The notes below the pieces were generated by a model. That model was not told the origin of the DNA. It saw only the letters and a program-made list of their open reading frames with translations, and searched no databases. 25,466 nt of DNA from Oscillospiraceae bacterium (GTDB lineage Bacteria; Bacillota; Clostridia; Oscillospirales; Ruminococcaceae): NCBI GenBank assembly GCA_016297165.1, contig JAEDHF010000010.1, positions 1 through 25,466 of the forward strand, in the 5' to 3' direction. Below, piece by piece: positions 14,626-22,052 of the stretch. A program made the position numbers and the translations under genes. How positions within the stretch are numbered: the stretch's first letter is position 1; each line of letters opens with the position of its first letter.

Positions 14626-15062
14626 TATACCACCTCCTCGGTATATATGGGGAGACGGAAGGGGTAATCCATAGGAAGAATAACCTGAATTGCCCTGTTG
14701 TTACGGGAATTTATAACTATCGGGGACTTCATATTCACCGTAGTCTCCTTATAATTCTCGGGAACCTTAGCGATTACGAGACATCTTATCTCGGAATCGT
14801 CCTGTATGTCGAGGAGCTTTCTTTCGCTCTCGTTAAGTACAACCGTAAAGCCCTCGTCAATAAGCTCAGGGTCGAAAACGATAAAGCAGAGAGAGGAGCT
14901 GTTCACGGACTGGAGCCACATGGGGTAAACTCCTGCGCCAAGGGGATTAAGGAGAGCGAACTCCTTTTCCTCCTCGAAGGCATATACGCCGTTAGGGAAG
15001 CTGAAAATCTCGGATTCCTTAACCTCGGCCTCGCCAAAATCTCTTGTATCAATTTTTCTCAT
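14625..15062 (-). CDS. fliW: Flagellar assembly factor FliW
   Basis: A small beta-barrel protein that binds flagellin and, when free, sequesters CsrA. The 145-residue protein shows the family pattern: the ESEIFSFPNGVYAFEEEKEF start, then a core FALLNPL, and the C-terminal MKSPIVINSRNNRAIQVILP with the conserved INxxxxxAxQ motif. The length is normal. AGGAGG precedes the ATG. It is one-base coupled to csrA, as is usual in Bacillota, and follows the yviE-like gene. Confidence 0.95.
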   Translation of the reverse strand: MRKIDTRDFGEAEVKESEIFSFPNGVYAFEEEKEFALLNPLGAGVYPMWLQSVNSSSLCFIVFDPELIDEGFTVVLNESERKLLDIQDDSEIRCLVIAKVPENYKETTVNMKSPIVINSRNNRAIQVILPMDYPFRLPIYTEEVV

Positions 15063-15081
15063 AACCTAAGCCTCCTAAGCT

Positions 15082-15714
15082 TTAACCCCTCGTATCGAGA
15101 GCAGGGGAATAATTGGGATCAGACTGTGGCGGAACGTAAATCGGGTCGCCCGTATATTCTACGGTAACGCTGGGCATCTGGGTTATTTCGAAGGAAACCC
15201 TGCCCGGAGTGAATTCGAAGGGAACAGTCGCAGCGTTTTCCCAGTCGATTCCGACCTCTCCCATTTCGTAGTTGATATTAAGCACGCCCTTATCGAAGGT
15301 AACGTCTGCGCCCTCCTTAGGGATAAAATCCATAATTGTCTGGATTGTCTGCCCTGCACGGTTATGCTGTGCCGCTATTTCTGCGGGAGAAGCGCCTCTT
15401 ACAAGCTGGTTTCCGTCGTTTACTATACGGGCAGTACCCTTATAGGAGAGAGAAAAGCCCTCGCTGGACACCTTTTTTATAAGGTCGCCGTTATTAAGCT
15501 GACCGTATCCCATACTTGAACGTGCTGCATAAGTATCTATCTTTATTTTCGGCAGTTCTGAGTGAATCTTTAGCTCTCCGGCCTTAGTTTTTATATCCAT
15601 TTTTAAAGCAAGGTCCGGATTACCTGCCTTAGGGTTAACAAACTCACCCTTTTTAATGTTTATTTCTACCTGAATCGGTACGGAGGTTATATCCAGTAAA
15701 TTATGCTCTACCAT
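15082..15714 (-). CDS. YviE-like protein (DUF6470)
   Basis: A 210-residue protein with no signal peptide or membrane segment. It occupies the place of yviE between flgL and fliW in Bacillus. Its pattern agrees with DUF6470: an N-terminal ITSVPIQVEINIKKG, mid-section KIKIDTYAARSSMGYG, helix ASPAEIAAQHNRAGQTIQTI and C-terminal FTPGRVSFEITQMPSVTVEY with a Pro/Asp-rich tail. The function is unknown; conservation next to flgL-fliW suggests a role in flagellar assembly. AAAGGGG precedes the ATG at usual spacing. The family name is given from remembered synteny and pattern, so it is moderately sure. Confidence 0.75.
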   Translation of the reverse strand: MVEHNLLDITSVPIQVEINIKKGEFVNPKAGNPDLALKMDIKTKAGELKIHSELPKIKIDTYAARSSMGYGQLNNGDLIKKVSSEGFSLSYKGTARIVNDGNQLVRGASPAEIAAQHNRAGQTIQTIMDFIPKEGADVTFDKGVLNINYEMGEVGIDWENAATVPFEFTPGRVSFEITQMPSVTVEYTGDPIYVPPQSDPNYSPALDTRG

Positions 15715-15737
15715 GGTTTGTCAGCCCCTTTCGGATT

Positions 15738-17531
15738 TTATTTGATATAGTCGAATATGGACATTGATACTACCGAAGCGCCCATCTGGAGGGTAGCGTT
15801 ATAGATTGATTCGAGAACCTTCCAGTTTGTAATTTCCGAGGGCAGGTCGGTTATCTCAAGGTCGTTCTGACGTTCCTGAAGATTGATTTTTATTTCGGAA
15901 ATTCTGTCCTGATTGAATTCGATGAACTTGTCGTTTGTACCGAGCTCGGCTATTGCTATGGAGAGGGAGCCCTGTGCGTCGTAGATAAGGTCGGCATAGC
16001 GTGCTACAAGCTGCTGGTCGCCGTCTCTTAAGGCCTTCGCTGCGTCAAGAACAAGCTGCATAATATTGTTTGAATAGCCGTTTATCTCGGAAAACTCAAC
16101 CTGATTTGTGGCACCGGGAATATTATCGATTACTACCGAAACGCTATCGTCCTTATGGGTAAGGTTTCCGCCCTCGGTAATAAAGGGAACCTCGGGAAGG
16201 TCGAAGGCGTAGGGCTTCGCAAATTCCTTATTTATAGCCTCAACGGTTTCGTCAACATTATTTCCTGCGGTAAAGGTTATCTTTGTGCCGTTAATGTTGA
16301 AGGTATATTCCGAGCCGGGGGTAAGAGCGCCGAGATTCATTGTTCCGTCGGCATTAAGAGCTATATCGTTTGTGTAGTTTCCCGTATTGGAGACCTCGCA
16401 GGGCTGCCCTATTGAATTACGGAAAATACCGTCGGAATAGATTTCGGGGGCGTCATCGCCGAATTTTTCGTCGAGAGCCTTTCTTATATTATCGAGGGTT
16501 ACGTTTATATCTGCGTCTGCCTCGAAGTCGATAACTCTGTTCTTACCGTTTGCGTCAATTTCGAGAGAATAATAGTTACCTGCCTGCATATTTTTGATAT
16601 CAACTGCAGGCGTACCGGAGATTGCGGCATTTTTATAGTTAAGTATTCTTGTTTCCGTATAGCCTTCGATATTATCGAGATACTTTATACTTCCGTCTGC
16701 GCTTATTTCGGGAGTAAGCTGGAAAGCGTCCCGGAGCGCCGTATTTATATTTTCTACGGTCTGTTCCTCGGTGTCGCCGCCGTTGAATTCGATAACGCGG
16801 TTTACGCCGCCTGCTGAAACGCTTAGCTTATAAACAGAGCCGGGCTTTATGGATTCAAGGTGAACAAGTGCGCTTCTGCTCTTTACGCCGCAGCCCGTAC
16901 ATTCTGCACCGTTAAAGGTAATAGGAAGGGCAGTCTGGTCGTCGATTCTGCCTGTTGAGCCATCTACCGCCATACCTATTCCTATATCGAGATAGGAGGT
17001 TCCGCTATAGGGAAAATCGTTAGGGTCGGAGGAGGAATTAACGGGGACGCCGTTATAGGTTACATACTTTTCGCCTGTAGCGGAGCGTTCGATTGCAAAA
17101 GCGTTCGTATCGTTATTAAGAGCGCCGAAAATCTTTCTGTCCGAAACGTCAACGTTAAGGGACTGTACCATTTCCTCGGCGTAGTTTTCGACTTCCTTAG
17201 CGATAATTTCAAGGTCGTCGGGGTTTCTTGTACCGTGTGCGCCCTCAACCAGCTTTTCGTAGGTGTTCTGGATAATGCCCGAAATAGTCATCATAGAGCT
17301 TTCCGCAACCTGATAGATAGAATCGGCGGAGTTAAGGTTCTTTTCGCTTGTTTCGAGCTCGGCGAGAGATTTTCTTACTCTTAGAGCGGTAGCTGCGGCG
17401 ATAGGACTCTGACTTGCACGCTGAAACTGGCGGTTTGTGGATATTTTATTTTCGGAGTTATATTTATCCGAATAGTTTCTTGTGTAATTACGGAGATAAT
17501 TACGGCGGATTGTACCTCCCGCTATTCTCAT
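15738..17531 (-). CDS. flgL: Flagellar hook-associated protein FlgL with three internal repeats
   Basis: The hook-filament junction protein. The flagellin-like N-terminal domain (about 28-140) has ISTNRQFQRASQSPIAAATA and RVRKSLAELE, matching the FlgL signature. The C-terminal helix domain (about 490-597) ends in LESIYNATLQMGASVVSMSI. At 597 residues it is about twice the usual Bacillus FlgL (~300). The extra mass is a central domain (about 223-490) of three tandem ~88-residue repeats beginning GSVY, GNYY and GSEY at residues 231, 318 and 406. A CxxC pair (Cys211, Cys214) lies just before the repeats. GGGAGG precedes the ATG. Position after flgK supports FlgL rather than flagellin. Confidence 0.92.
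   Translation of the reverse strand: MRIAGGTIRRNYLRNYTRNYSDKYNSENKISTNRQFQRASQSPIAAATALRVRKSLAELETSEKNLNSADSIYQVAESSMMTISGIIQNTYEKLVEGAHGTRNPDDLEIIAKEVENYAEEMVQSLNVDVSDRKIFGALNNDTNAFAIERSATGEKYVTYNGVPVNSSSDPNDFPYSGTSYLDIGIGMAVDGSTGRIDDQTALPITFNGAECTGCGVKSRSALVHLESIKPGSVYKLSVSAGGVNRVIEFNGGDTEEQTVENINTALRDAFQLTPEISADGSIKYLDNIEGYTETRILNYKNAAISGTPAVDIKNMQAGNYYSLEIDANGKNRVIDFEADADINVTLDNIRKALDEKFGDDAPEIYSDGIFRNSIGQPCEVSNTGNYTNDIALNADGTMNLGALTPGSEYTFNINGTKITFTAGNNVDETVEAINKEFAKPYAFDLPEVPFITEGGNLTHKDDSVSVVIDNIPGATNQVEFSEINGYSNNIMQLVLDAAKALRDGDQQLVARYADLIYDAQGSLSIAIAELGTNDKFIEFNQDRISEIKINLQERQNDLEITDLPSEITNWKVLESIYNATLQMGASVVSMSIFDYIK
16062..16865 (-). repeat. Three tandem ~88-residue repeats in FlgL central domain
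   Basis: Each unit reads roughly PGSxYxLxIxxxGxxRVIxF, then an acidic loop, then a T-x-x-x-I-x-x-A helix (TVENINTALRDAF, TLDNIRKALDEKF, TVEAINKEFAKPY), and closes with Y-x-N (NYKNAAI, NYTNDIAL, GYSNNIM). Anchor spacing is 87 and 88 residues. Confidence 0.8.
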
Positions 17532-17571
17532 AGGAAAAACCTCCCGTTAAAAATCAATATTATAGACAGCA

Positions 17572-19185
17572 TCACAAGCCTACTCTGCCAGTATTGTTTA
17601 TAAGTCGGTCGAGAGCCTCGTCCATGGCGGTCATCATTCTGGAGCTTGCGTTATACCAGTTCTGATAGGTCATCATATTTATACCCTCCTCGGTTTCCGA
17701 TACGCCCGAAACGGCGTCACGGCTGTCGAGAAGAGCGTTGGACGTTGCATAAGCCGAATCATACTGGCTTTCATAGTAGTCGATATTCTGTCCGATACGG
17801 TTACTTATGAAGAGAAGGTAGTCGTACATCGTACCCTCATAGTCGCCCTTATCACCGAATTTCAAGGGCTGTTTATCCATACTTACGATAAGGCTGTTGA
17901 TATGGTTACCGTCGAGGCTTATGGTCCATTTTCCCGTAGCCTCGTTCTGTACCTCGCCCAGCATTGTAGCGTTATCCATCCAAGTCTGGGCTATACGGAT
18001 ATTCTTCGCCGTCATATCGAGGTCCTCGTAGGTTTCCTTACCCTCGTTATATTCCTTTGTGCAGAAAAGGAGTCTATCCTTATCTATAACGTTTCCGTTT
18101 TCGTCGATAGCCCCGTTGAATTCGTTCATAAAGCTACCGAAGGTCTTAGCGAAGGAGTCGATTGTTGACTCGTAGTAGGGGATACCGTAGGAGTCGTTCT
18201 GATAGCCTGTTTTATATACGCCGTTTCCGTTAAGGATATCGATATAGGATTTAAGCTCTCCCGATTTGGGAGTAGCGTCCTCGCCTGTTGTCCAGCGCAG
18301 TACCGCAGCGTCATAAGCGTAATAGTCACGGAGAAGCTCGGAGGAGTATTCTCCGCTGTCGTTTTTGGAGCTGCCCTTCATGTAGAGCTGCTCATATTTT
18401 TCGCCGTTTATGATTTCCTGCCCGTCCATAAGGATTCTTACGGAGCCGTCGGCGTTGTCGTAAACGGTAATATTTCCCATATAGGAAAGCTCGTCGATAA
18501 GGAGATTACGTGCGTCGAGCATTTCGTTAGGGCCGTAGGAGGCGGTAACGGACTGACCCGAGGCGAGCTTACCTGCCGCCATAACGGAATATTCCTTAAC
18601 GATAGCCTTATTATAGTCAACGATTTCTCTTATAATATCATTGGTTTTATCCATAGTAGCGGAGAGGGATTCGAGGTTCGATTCCTTAAGCTCCTCTAAA
18701 TCCGTCTGGTATGAATGAAGAAAGTTTGTGAGGTTATAAGCCTGGTTTCTTACGATACTTGCCAGCTCCTCGCTATAGGGCTTTTCCGCATATTTCGAAA
18801 GAGCGTCCTTAAAGGCGTCGAGGTTGGCGGTTAAGCCCTCGTTATCGATATTATCGAGAACGGTTTCGACCTCCTTTAAGATATCTGCCGTTGTGCTGTA
18901 TTCTGCCACATAGCAGGTAGATTCACGGTAGCGCTTATCTATATAGGGGTCTCTTACCTGGTCAACGCCGAAGGCTTTGGAGCCCTGTCCTGCGAGGGAC
19001 ATACGGGAGGTTGAGGTCTGCCAGTATGCGTATTTGCTTAAATAGCTTGAGCCTATATCAACACGCTGACGGGTGTAGCCTTCTGTATGGGTGTTGGAGA
19101 GGTTACCGCCTGTAATATCGAGGGCTTTCTGTGAAAGCTGTATTGTACGCTTCGAAACCTCGAAGCCTAAAAACGTAGAACGCAT
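17572..19185 (-). CDS. flgK: Flagellar hook-associated protein FlgK
   Basis: The first hook-filament junction protein. The 537-residue product has the rod/hook-family N-terminal motif LDITGGNLSNTHTEGYTRQR (21-40), a family-typical helical section (TVLDNIDNEGLTANLDAFKD) and the FlgK C-terminus SGVSETEEGINMMTYQNWYN followed by ALDRLINNTGRVGL. The length is within the usual range (~480-640), so unlike FlgL and FliD it is not enlarged. AAAGGA precedes the ATG. It lies 31 bp downstream of flgN, its likely export chaperone, and upstream of flgL. Confidence 0.96.
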   Translation of the reverse strand: MRSTFLGFEVSKRTIQLSQKALDITGGNLSNTHTEGYTRQRVDIGSSYLSKYAYWQTSTSRMSLAGQGSKAFGVDQVRDPYIDKRYRESTCYVAEYSTTADILKEVETVLDNIDNEGLTANLDAFKDALSKYAEKPYSEELASIVRNQAYNLTNFLHSYQTDLEELKESNLESLSATMDKTNDIIREIVDYNKAIVKEYSVMAAGKLASGQSVTASYGPNEMLDARNLLIDELSYMGNITVYDNADGSVRILMDGQEIINGEKYEQLYMKGSSKNDSGEYSSELLRDYYAYDAAVLRWTTGEDATPKSGELKSYIDILNGNGVYKTGYQNDSYGIPYYESTIDSFAKTFGSFMNEFNGAIDENGNVIDKDRLLFCTKEYNEGKETYEDLDMTAKNIRIAQTWMDNATMLGEVQNEATGKWTISLDGNHINSLIVSMDKQPLKFGDKGDYEGTMYDYLLFISNRIGQNIDYYESQYDSAYATSNALLDSRDAVSGVSETEEGINMMTYQNWYNASSRMMTAMDEALDRLINNTGRVGL

Positions 19186-19216
19186 TTATATCATCCTTTC
19201 TCCGATAAATAGGTGG

Positions 19217-19693
19217 TTATACCTCGCTGAAAAAGCCACCGGAGGTGTTATGCTTCGTAACCTTGGCGCCTGTTCCCGTATAGGTCTGGATTGTTGAAGG
19301 TCCCCGGTTGGCAAGCTTTTCCTGTATAGAAAGCTTTCTTTCGATTATATCTATAATATCTGCATTTGTTGCCTTTATGTAGTCAACATATTTTTCCATA
19401 GTTCTCCACTGCAGGGAGAATTTTGCCTTATATTCCTCGGGGCATTCTTCCAGCAGGGCTTTCGCCTTTTTACCCGAAATCCCCAGCTCCTCGAAAAGAG
19501 CGAGCCGCTTCGCTTCGAGGTTATTACCCTCCATAACGAACTTCTGTTCGGTATTAAGGGCGTCTAAGAGCCAGGTAAGCTCGTCGGCGATAACCTTAGC
19601 CTTTTTTTCGGAAACGAAAGCGGATAAGGCTTCGAAATGCATATTATATTTTTCCATAAAGGCAATAACTTCCTTAGCAATTTCTGCTGTCAT
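19217..19693 (-). CDS. flgN: FlgN-like export chaperone
   Basis: A 158-residue, mostly helical cytoplasmic protein between flgM and flgK, the standard place of flgN/yvyG. Long amphipathic helices cover about residues 3-65 and 90-135 (WLLDALNTEQKFVMEGN; YVDYIKATNADIIDIIERKL), and the C-terminal tail is Gly/Thr/Ser-rich and flexible, as in FlgN. It should guard FlgK and FlgL before export. GAGGAGG precedes the ATG. FlgN family members diverge fast, so the name rests on size, helix pattern and synteny together. Confidence 0.85.
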   Translation of the reverse strand: MTAEIAKEVIAFMEKYNMHFEALSAFVSEKKAKVIADELTWLLDALNTEQKFVMEGNNLEAKRLALFEELGISGKKAKALLEECPEEYKAKFSLQWRTMEKYVDYIKATNADIIDIIERKLSIQEKLANRGPSTIQTYTGTGAKVTKHNTSGGFFSEV

Positions 19694-19724
19694 TTCCGTT
19701 CCTCCTCAGAATAATAGGGGCGTC

Positions 19725-20003
19725 TTAGCCGAGAATAGACGAAGCTACGTCCTCTGCCGCTACGGGGCAGTTATCTCCTGCGTACTGCTTAGCGAGGGCA
19801 GCAAGTCTTTCTTCGCTTGCAGAATTGTCAACACGGCTTGCGGCGTTTGCCTTAGCGGATTCGAGATATCTTCCGAAATCGAATTCGACCTTATCGGTAT
19901 TAACCGAGTTCTTTACGCTTTCGCCGTTTTTCTTTACTGCTGTCGTCTTTGCCAGCTTTTTGTAAGCGTTGATAGAATTAACGTTTAAATTCCTGATCTC
20001 CAT
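19725..20003 (-). CDS. flgM: Anti-sigma-28 factor FlgM
   Basis: Binds and holds SigD/FliA until the hook is complete, then is exported or otherwise inactivated. The 92-residue product has a disordered N-terminal half with INAYKK and a C-terminal helical half (EERLAALAKQYAGDNCPVAA then EDVASSILG) of the FlgM type. AAAGGAG precedes the ATG. It is the first gene of the operon, behind a near-consensus SigD promoter, so SigD would drive synthesis of its own inhibitor. The sigD gene itself is not in the window. Confidence 0.9.
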   Translation of the reverse strand: MEIRNLNVNSINAYKKLAKTTAVKKNGESVKNSVNTDKVEFDFGRYLESAKANAASRVDNSASEERLAALAKQYAGDNCPVAAEDVASSILG

Positions 20004-20041
20004 AAATTGTCAACTCCTTTTAGGTGTTTTTTTTGCAGATA

Positions 20042-20066
20042 TTATCGTCGTTACGATAAACTTTTA
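20042..20066 (-). promoter_or_regulatory. Possible second SigD-like promoter
   Basis: On the minus strand TAAA (20066-20063), a short 13-nt spacer and GACGATAA (20049-20042), downstream of the better match. It may be a weak tandem promoter or a chance resemblance. Confidence 0.35.
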
Positions 20067-20074
20067 CATTAGTT

Positions 20075-20101
20075 TTATCGACAGAGGTTATATAAACTTT
20101 A
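20075..20101 (-). promoter_or_regulatory. SigD (sigma-28) promoter of the flgM operon
   Basis: On the minus strand TAAA (20101-20098), a 15-nt spacer and GTCGATAA (20082-20075) match the flagellar consensus TAAA-N15-GCCGATAA at all but one position, about 70 bp upstream of flgM. Confidence 0.85.
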
Positions 20102-20171
20102 GCGAAATTCCGAAAAAAATTCGATAAAATCTTGTTTTTAAGGGGGAAATACCCCTACAGGTATAGCGGGG

Positions 20172-20200
20172 TTGCTAAAATGTGCGTAATATGATATAAT
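20172..20200 (+). promoter_or_regulatory. Promoter of the ECF sigma operon (extended -10)
   Basis: TTGCTA (20172-20177), a 17-nt spacer and TATAAT (20195-20200) with TG at 20192-20193. It diverges from the flgM promoter. The leader is about 105 nt. Between the two promoters a short GGGG/CCCC hairpin (20142-20155) is the only other structure seen in this 308-bp gap. Confidence 0.8.
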
Positions 20201-20311
20201 ATGCGAAGAAAAAATTTTTCAAGTTTTTTGTAACCTGCTTTATGGCTATGAAGTGTTATATGTGAAGCTTGAAAGCGGAAATTTGTATTTCTGCAGAAAG
20301 GTAAGGAAAAT

Positions 20312-20827
20312 ATGGCTGAACTTTCCTTGTGCACGAAGGAAAGCTTTGATGAGGTTATGCGTAAATATGCCGATATGGTATATCGTCTCGCCTATTCGAG
20401 GGTAGGTAACTCTACCGACGCAGACGACGTATTCCAGGAAGTATTCCTTAGATATATAAAAGCTGATAAAACCTATAACGACGAGGAGCACCGAAAGGCG
20501 TGGCTTATTAAAATCACCATAAACTGCTCCAAGTCCTTTCTTACCTCCGCCTGGAACCGTCACAGGGATTTCGAAGAGCCCGACGAAAACGAGGGCGCGG
20601 AGGACGAAAATATTAAAAATACGGAAGTAAAATCCGATGTACTTAACGCTCTGATGAAGCTTGATACAAAGTACCGCACCGCTATCTATCTCCATTATTA
20701 CGAGGATCTTTCGGTATCGGAGATTGCAAAAGCAACAAGCAGCACCGAATCGGCGGTAAAGGCACGTCTTTCGAGAGGCAGAGCTATGCTTAAAGAACTA
20801 TTGGAAGGAGTTGAATTCGATGTTTAA
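20312..20827 (+). CDS. ECF-type RNA polymerase sigma factor
   Basis: A 171-residue sigma-70 family protein with only regions 2 and 4. Region 2: YADMVYRLAYSRVGNSTDAD then DVFQEVFLRY and RKAWLIKITINCSKS (about 19-78). An acidic linker follows (EEPDENEGAEDEN). Region 4: LDTKYRTAIYLHYYEDLSVS then EIAKATSSTESAVKARLSRG (about 117-157). AAGGTAAGGAAA precedes the ATG. It overlaps the next gene, a single-pass membrane protein, by 8 bp, the arrangement expected for an ECF sigma and its anti-sigma. It has a SigA-like rather than an obvious ECF promoter, so no autoregulation is evident. The subgroup and signal are unknown. Confidence 0.92.
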   Translation: MAELSLCTKESFDEVMRKYADMVYRLAYSRVGNSTDADDVFQEVFLRYIKADKTYNDEEHRKAWLIKITINCSKSFLTSAWNRHRDFEEPDENEGAEDENIKNTEVKSDVLNALMKLDTKYRTAIYLHYYEDLSVSEIAKATSSTESAVKARLSRGRAMLKELLEGVEFDV

Positions 20828-21602
20828 GGAAAAACTGCATAATGACATTGACAAAATAACTCCCTCGGCGGAGCTTCTCGACCGTGTTTCTCTTATGATG
20901 AAGGAGGAGGCTTCGAAGGAAAAGCCGAAAATCTATATGACTGCCGCTAAATACAGCTCTCTTGCGGCGGCAGTATGTATTGTTACCGCTGTAGCAGTTA
21001 TGCTCGGCACTACCGCAAATAAGGATATAGCACCCCGGACAGGCGACCTATCCGCAGACTATAGCGAAGCCGTTTCGGATATGAATATGATGTCCTTCAG
21101 GGCGGAAACCGAAGCCGGAACAGAAGCAGAAACCGAAATGCCTGTAGCCTTGGAGGCTAAAATAACCGAAGCTGCCATGCAGGCAGACGCTGCAGATGAG
21201 GCTGCGCCCTATGAGGGGGGATTTGTGGGAATCGCTCCCGACGAATACGCAGGAGAGGCAGAAATGGCTGACGGCGCAGCGGCACGGGAGGAATACGAGC
21301 CTTCTGAAGAATTGACGGTATCCGAGGGATATATCCTGCCCTGTGAAAACGGCTCATATCTGTTCATAAACGAAGCTATGGGTCCGGTTGTTTTAAATCC
21401 CGAAAATAACGATAACAGCGTATTTGAGAATCTGTCTGCAGGCGATTCGGTAAGGGTAACCCATGGCTTGATACTTACAATATATCCCGGACAGACTACC
21501 CTGTTCAGCATAGAAAAGCTATCGGAGGGCGAGTTATCGGATATCCCCGAGGAAACCCTTACACAGCTTGAAGAGCTGGGCTGGCTCCCCATAACAGAAT
21601 AA
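20820..21602 (+). CDS. Putative membrane-bound anti-sigma factor
   Basis: A 260-residue protein. The N-terminal cytoplasmic part (1-43, with DKITPSAELLDRVSLMMKEE) resembles clostridial anti-sigma N-termini. One membrane segment follows (about 45-66, SLAAAVCIVTAVAVMLGTTA). Then come a long acidic Ala/Glu/Thr-rich extracellular linker (about 95-175) and a compact C-terminal domain (about 178-260, beginning YILPCENGSYLFINE and ending ELGWLPITE) of probable beta type. ATG 20820 is preferred over an in-frame TTG at 20811 because GGAAGGAG lies 9 bases upstream. It overlaps the sigma gene by 8 bp. The role is inferred from operon and topology; no recognised anti-sigma zinc motif (HxxxCxxC) is present. 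Confidence 0.72.
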   Translation: MFKEKLHNDIDKITPSAELLDRVSLMMKEEASKEKPKIYMTAAKYSSLAAAVCIVTAVAVMLGTTANKDIAPRTGDLSADYSEAVSDMNMMSFRAETEAGTEAETEMPVALEAKITEAAMQADAADEAAPYEGGFVGIAPDEYAGEAEMADGAAAREEYEPSEELTVSEGYILPCENGSYLFINEAMGPVVLNPENNDNSVFENLSAGDSVRVTHGLILTIYPGQTTLFSIEKLSEGELSDIPEETLTQLEELGWLPITE

Positions 21603-21615
21603 TTACGATTAACCG

Positions 21616-21647
21616 AAATGCGGAGCCGAAGGGCTCTGCATTTTTTT
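21616..21647 (+). terminator. Terminator of the ECF sigma operon
   Basis: AAATGCGGAGCC (21616-21627) pairs over 12 bp (one G-U) with GGCTCTGCATTT (21632-21643) around GAAG, followed by a T-run. Confidence 0.93.
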
Positions 21648-21648
21648 G

Positions 21649-21677
21649 TTGACATATTATTTAATATGGGTTATAAT
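21649..21677 (+). promoter_or_regulatory. Perfect-consensus SigA promoter
   Basis: TTGACA (21649-21654), a 17-nt spacer and TATAAT (21672-21677), matching the consensus at all 12 positions. It starts only 2 bp after the preceding terminator T-run and drives the TfoX-N gene and probably the genes after it. Confidence 0.9.
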
Positions 21678-21719
21678 GACTTAAGCAAACGAGCGTTTAC
21701 CCGAAAGAAAGGAGCGGCT

Positions 21720-22037
21720 ATGGCAACAAGCAAGGATTATCTTAACTACATACTTGAACAGCTTTCGGAAATCGAGGGCATAACCCACCGCTCTATGATG
21801 GGGGAGTATATAATCTATCTTAACGGCAGGATTGCCGCATATCTCTGCGACAACCGACTGCTCATAAAGCCTACCCCTACCGCTATGGAAATGATGAAGG
21901 GCGCAAGTCTTGAGCCGCCCTACGAGGGGGCGAAGGAGATGCTTCTTTGCGAAAATACCGAGGACAGGGAGTTTCTTAAGGCTCTTTTTGAGGGCATATA
22001 TGAAGAACTGCCCGAACCGAAGAAAAGGAAGAAATAG
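21720..22037 (+). CDS. TfoX N-terminal domain protein
   Basis: A 105-residue protein made of a single TfoX/Sxy N-terminal domain: ITHRSMMGEYIIYLNGRIAA (21-40), then YLCDNRLLIKPT and PPYEGAKEMLL, the usual order (RxMFGGyglyldGkmfglv... in relatives). The C-terminal TfoX domain is absent, as is common in Firmicutes, where these small proteins have no proven link to competence. The start follows AAAGGAG; in-frame codons upstream lie in the terminator/promoter region and are not coding. It has a perfect-consensus promoter, which would predict strong expression for a protein of unknown role. Confidence 0.85.
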   Translation: MATSKDYLNYILEQLSEIEGITHRSMMGEYIIYLNGRIAAYLCDNRLLIKPTPTAMEMMKGASLEPPYEGAKEMLLCENTEDREFLKALFEGIYEELPEPKKRKK

Positions 22038-22052
22038 CAGGAATGCAAAATT

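Noticed and set aside
20246..20695. 149-residue minus strand frame
   Set aside because: Antisense to the ECF sigma gene, which has clear region 2 and 4 motifs.
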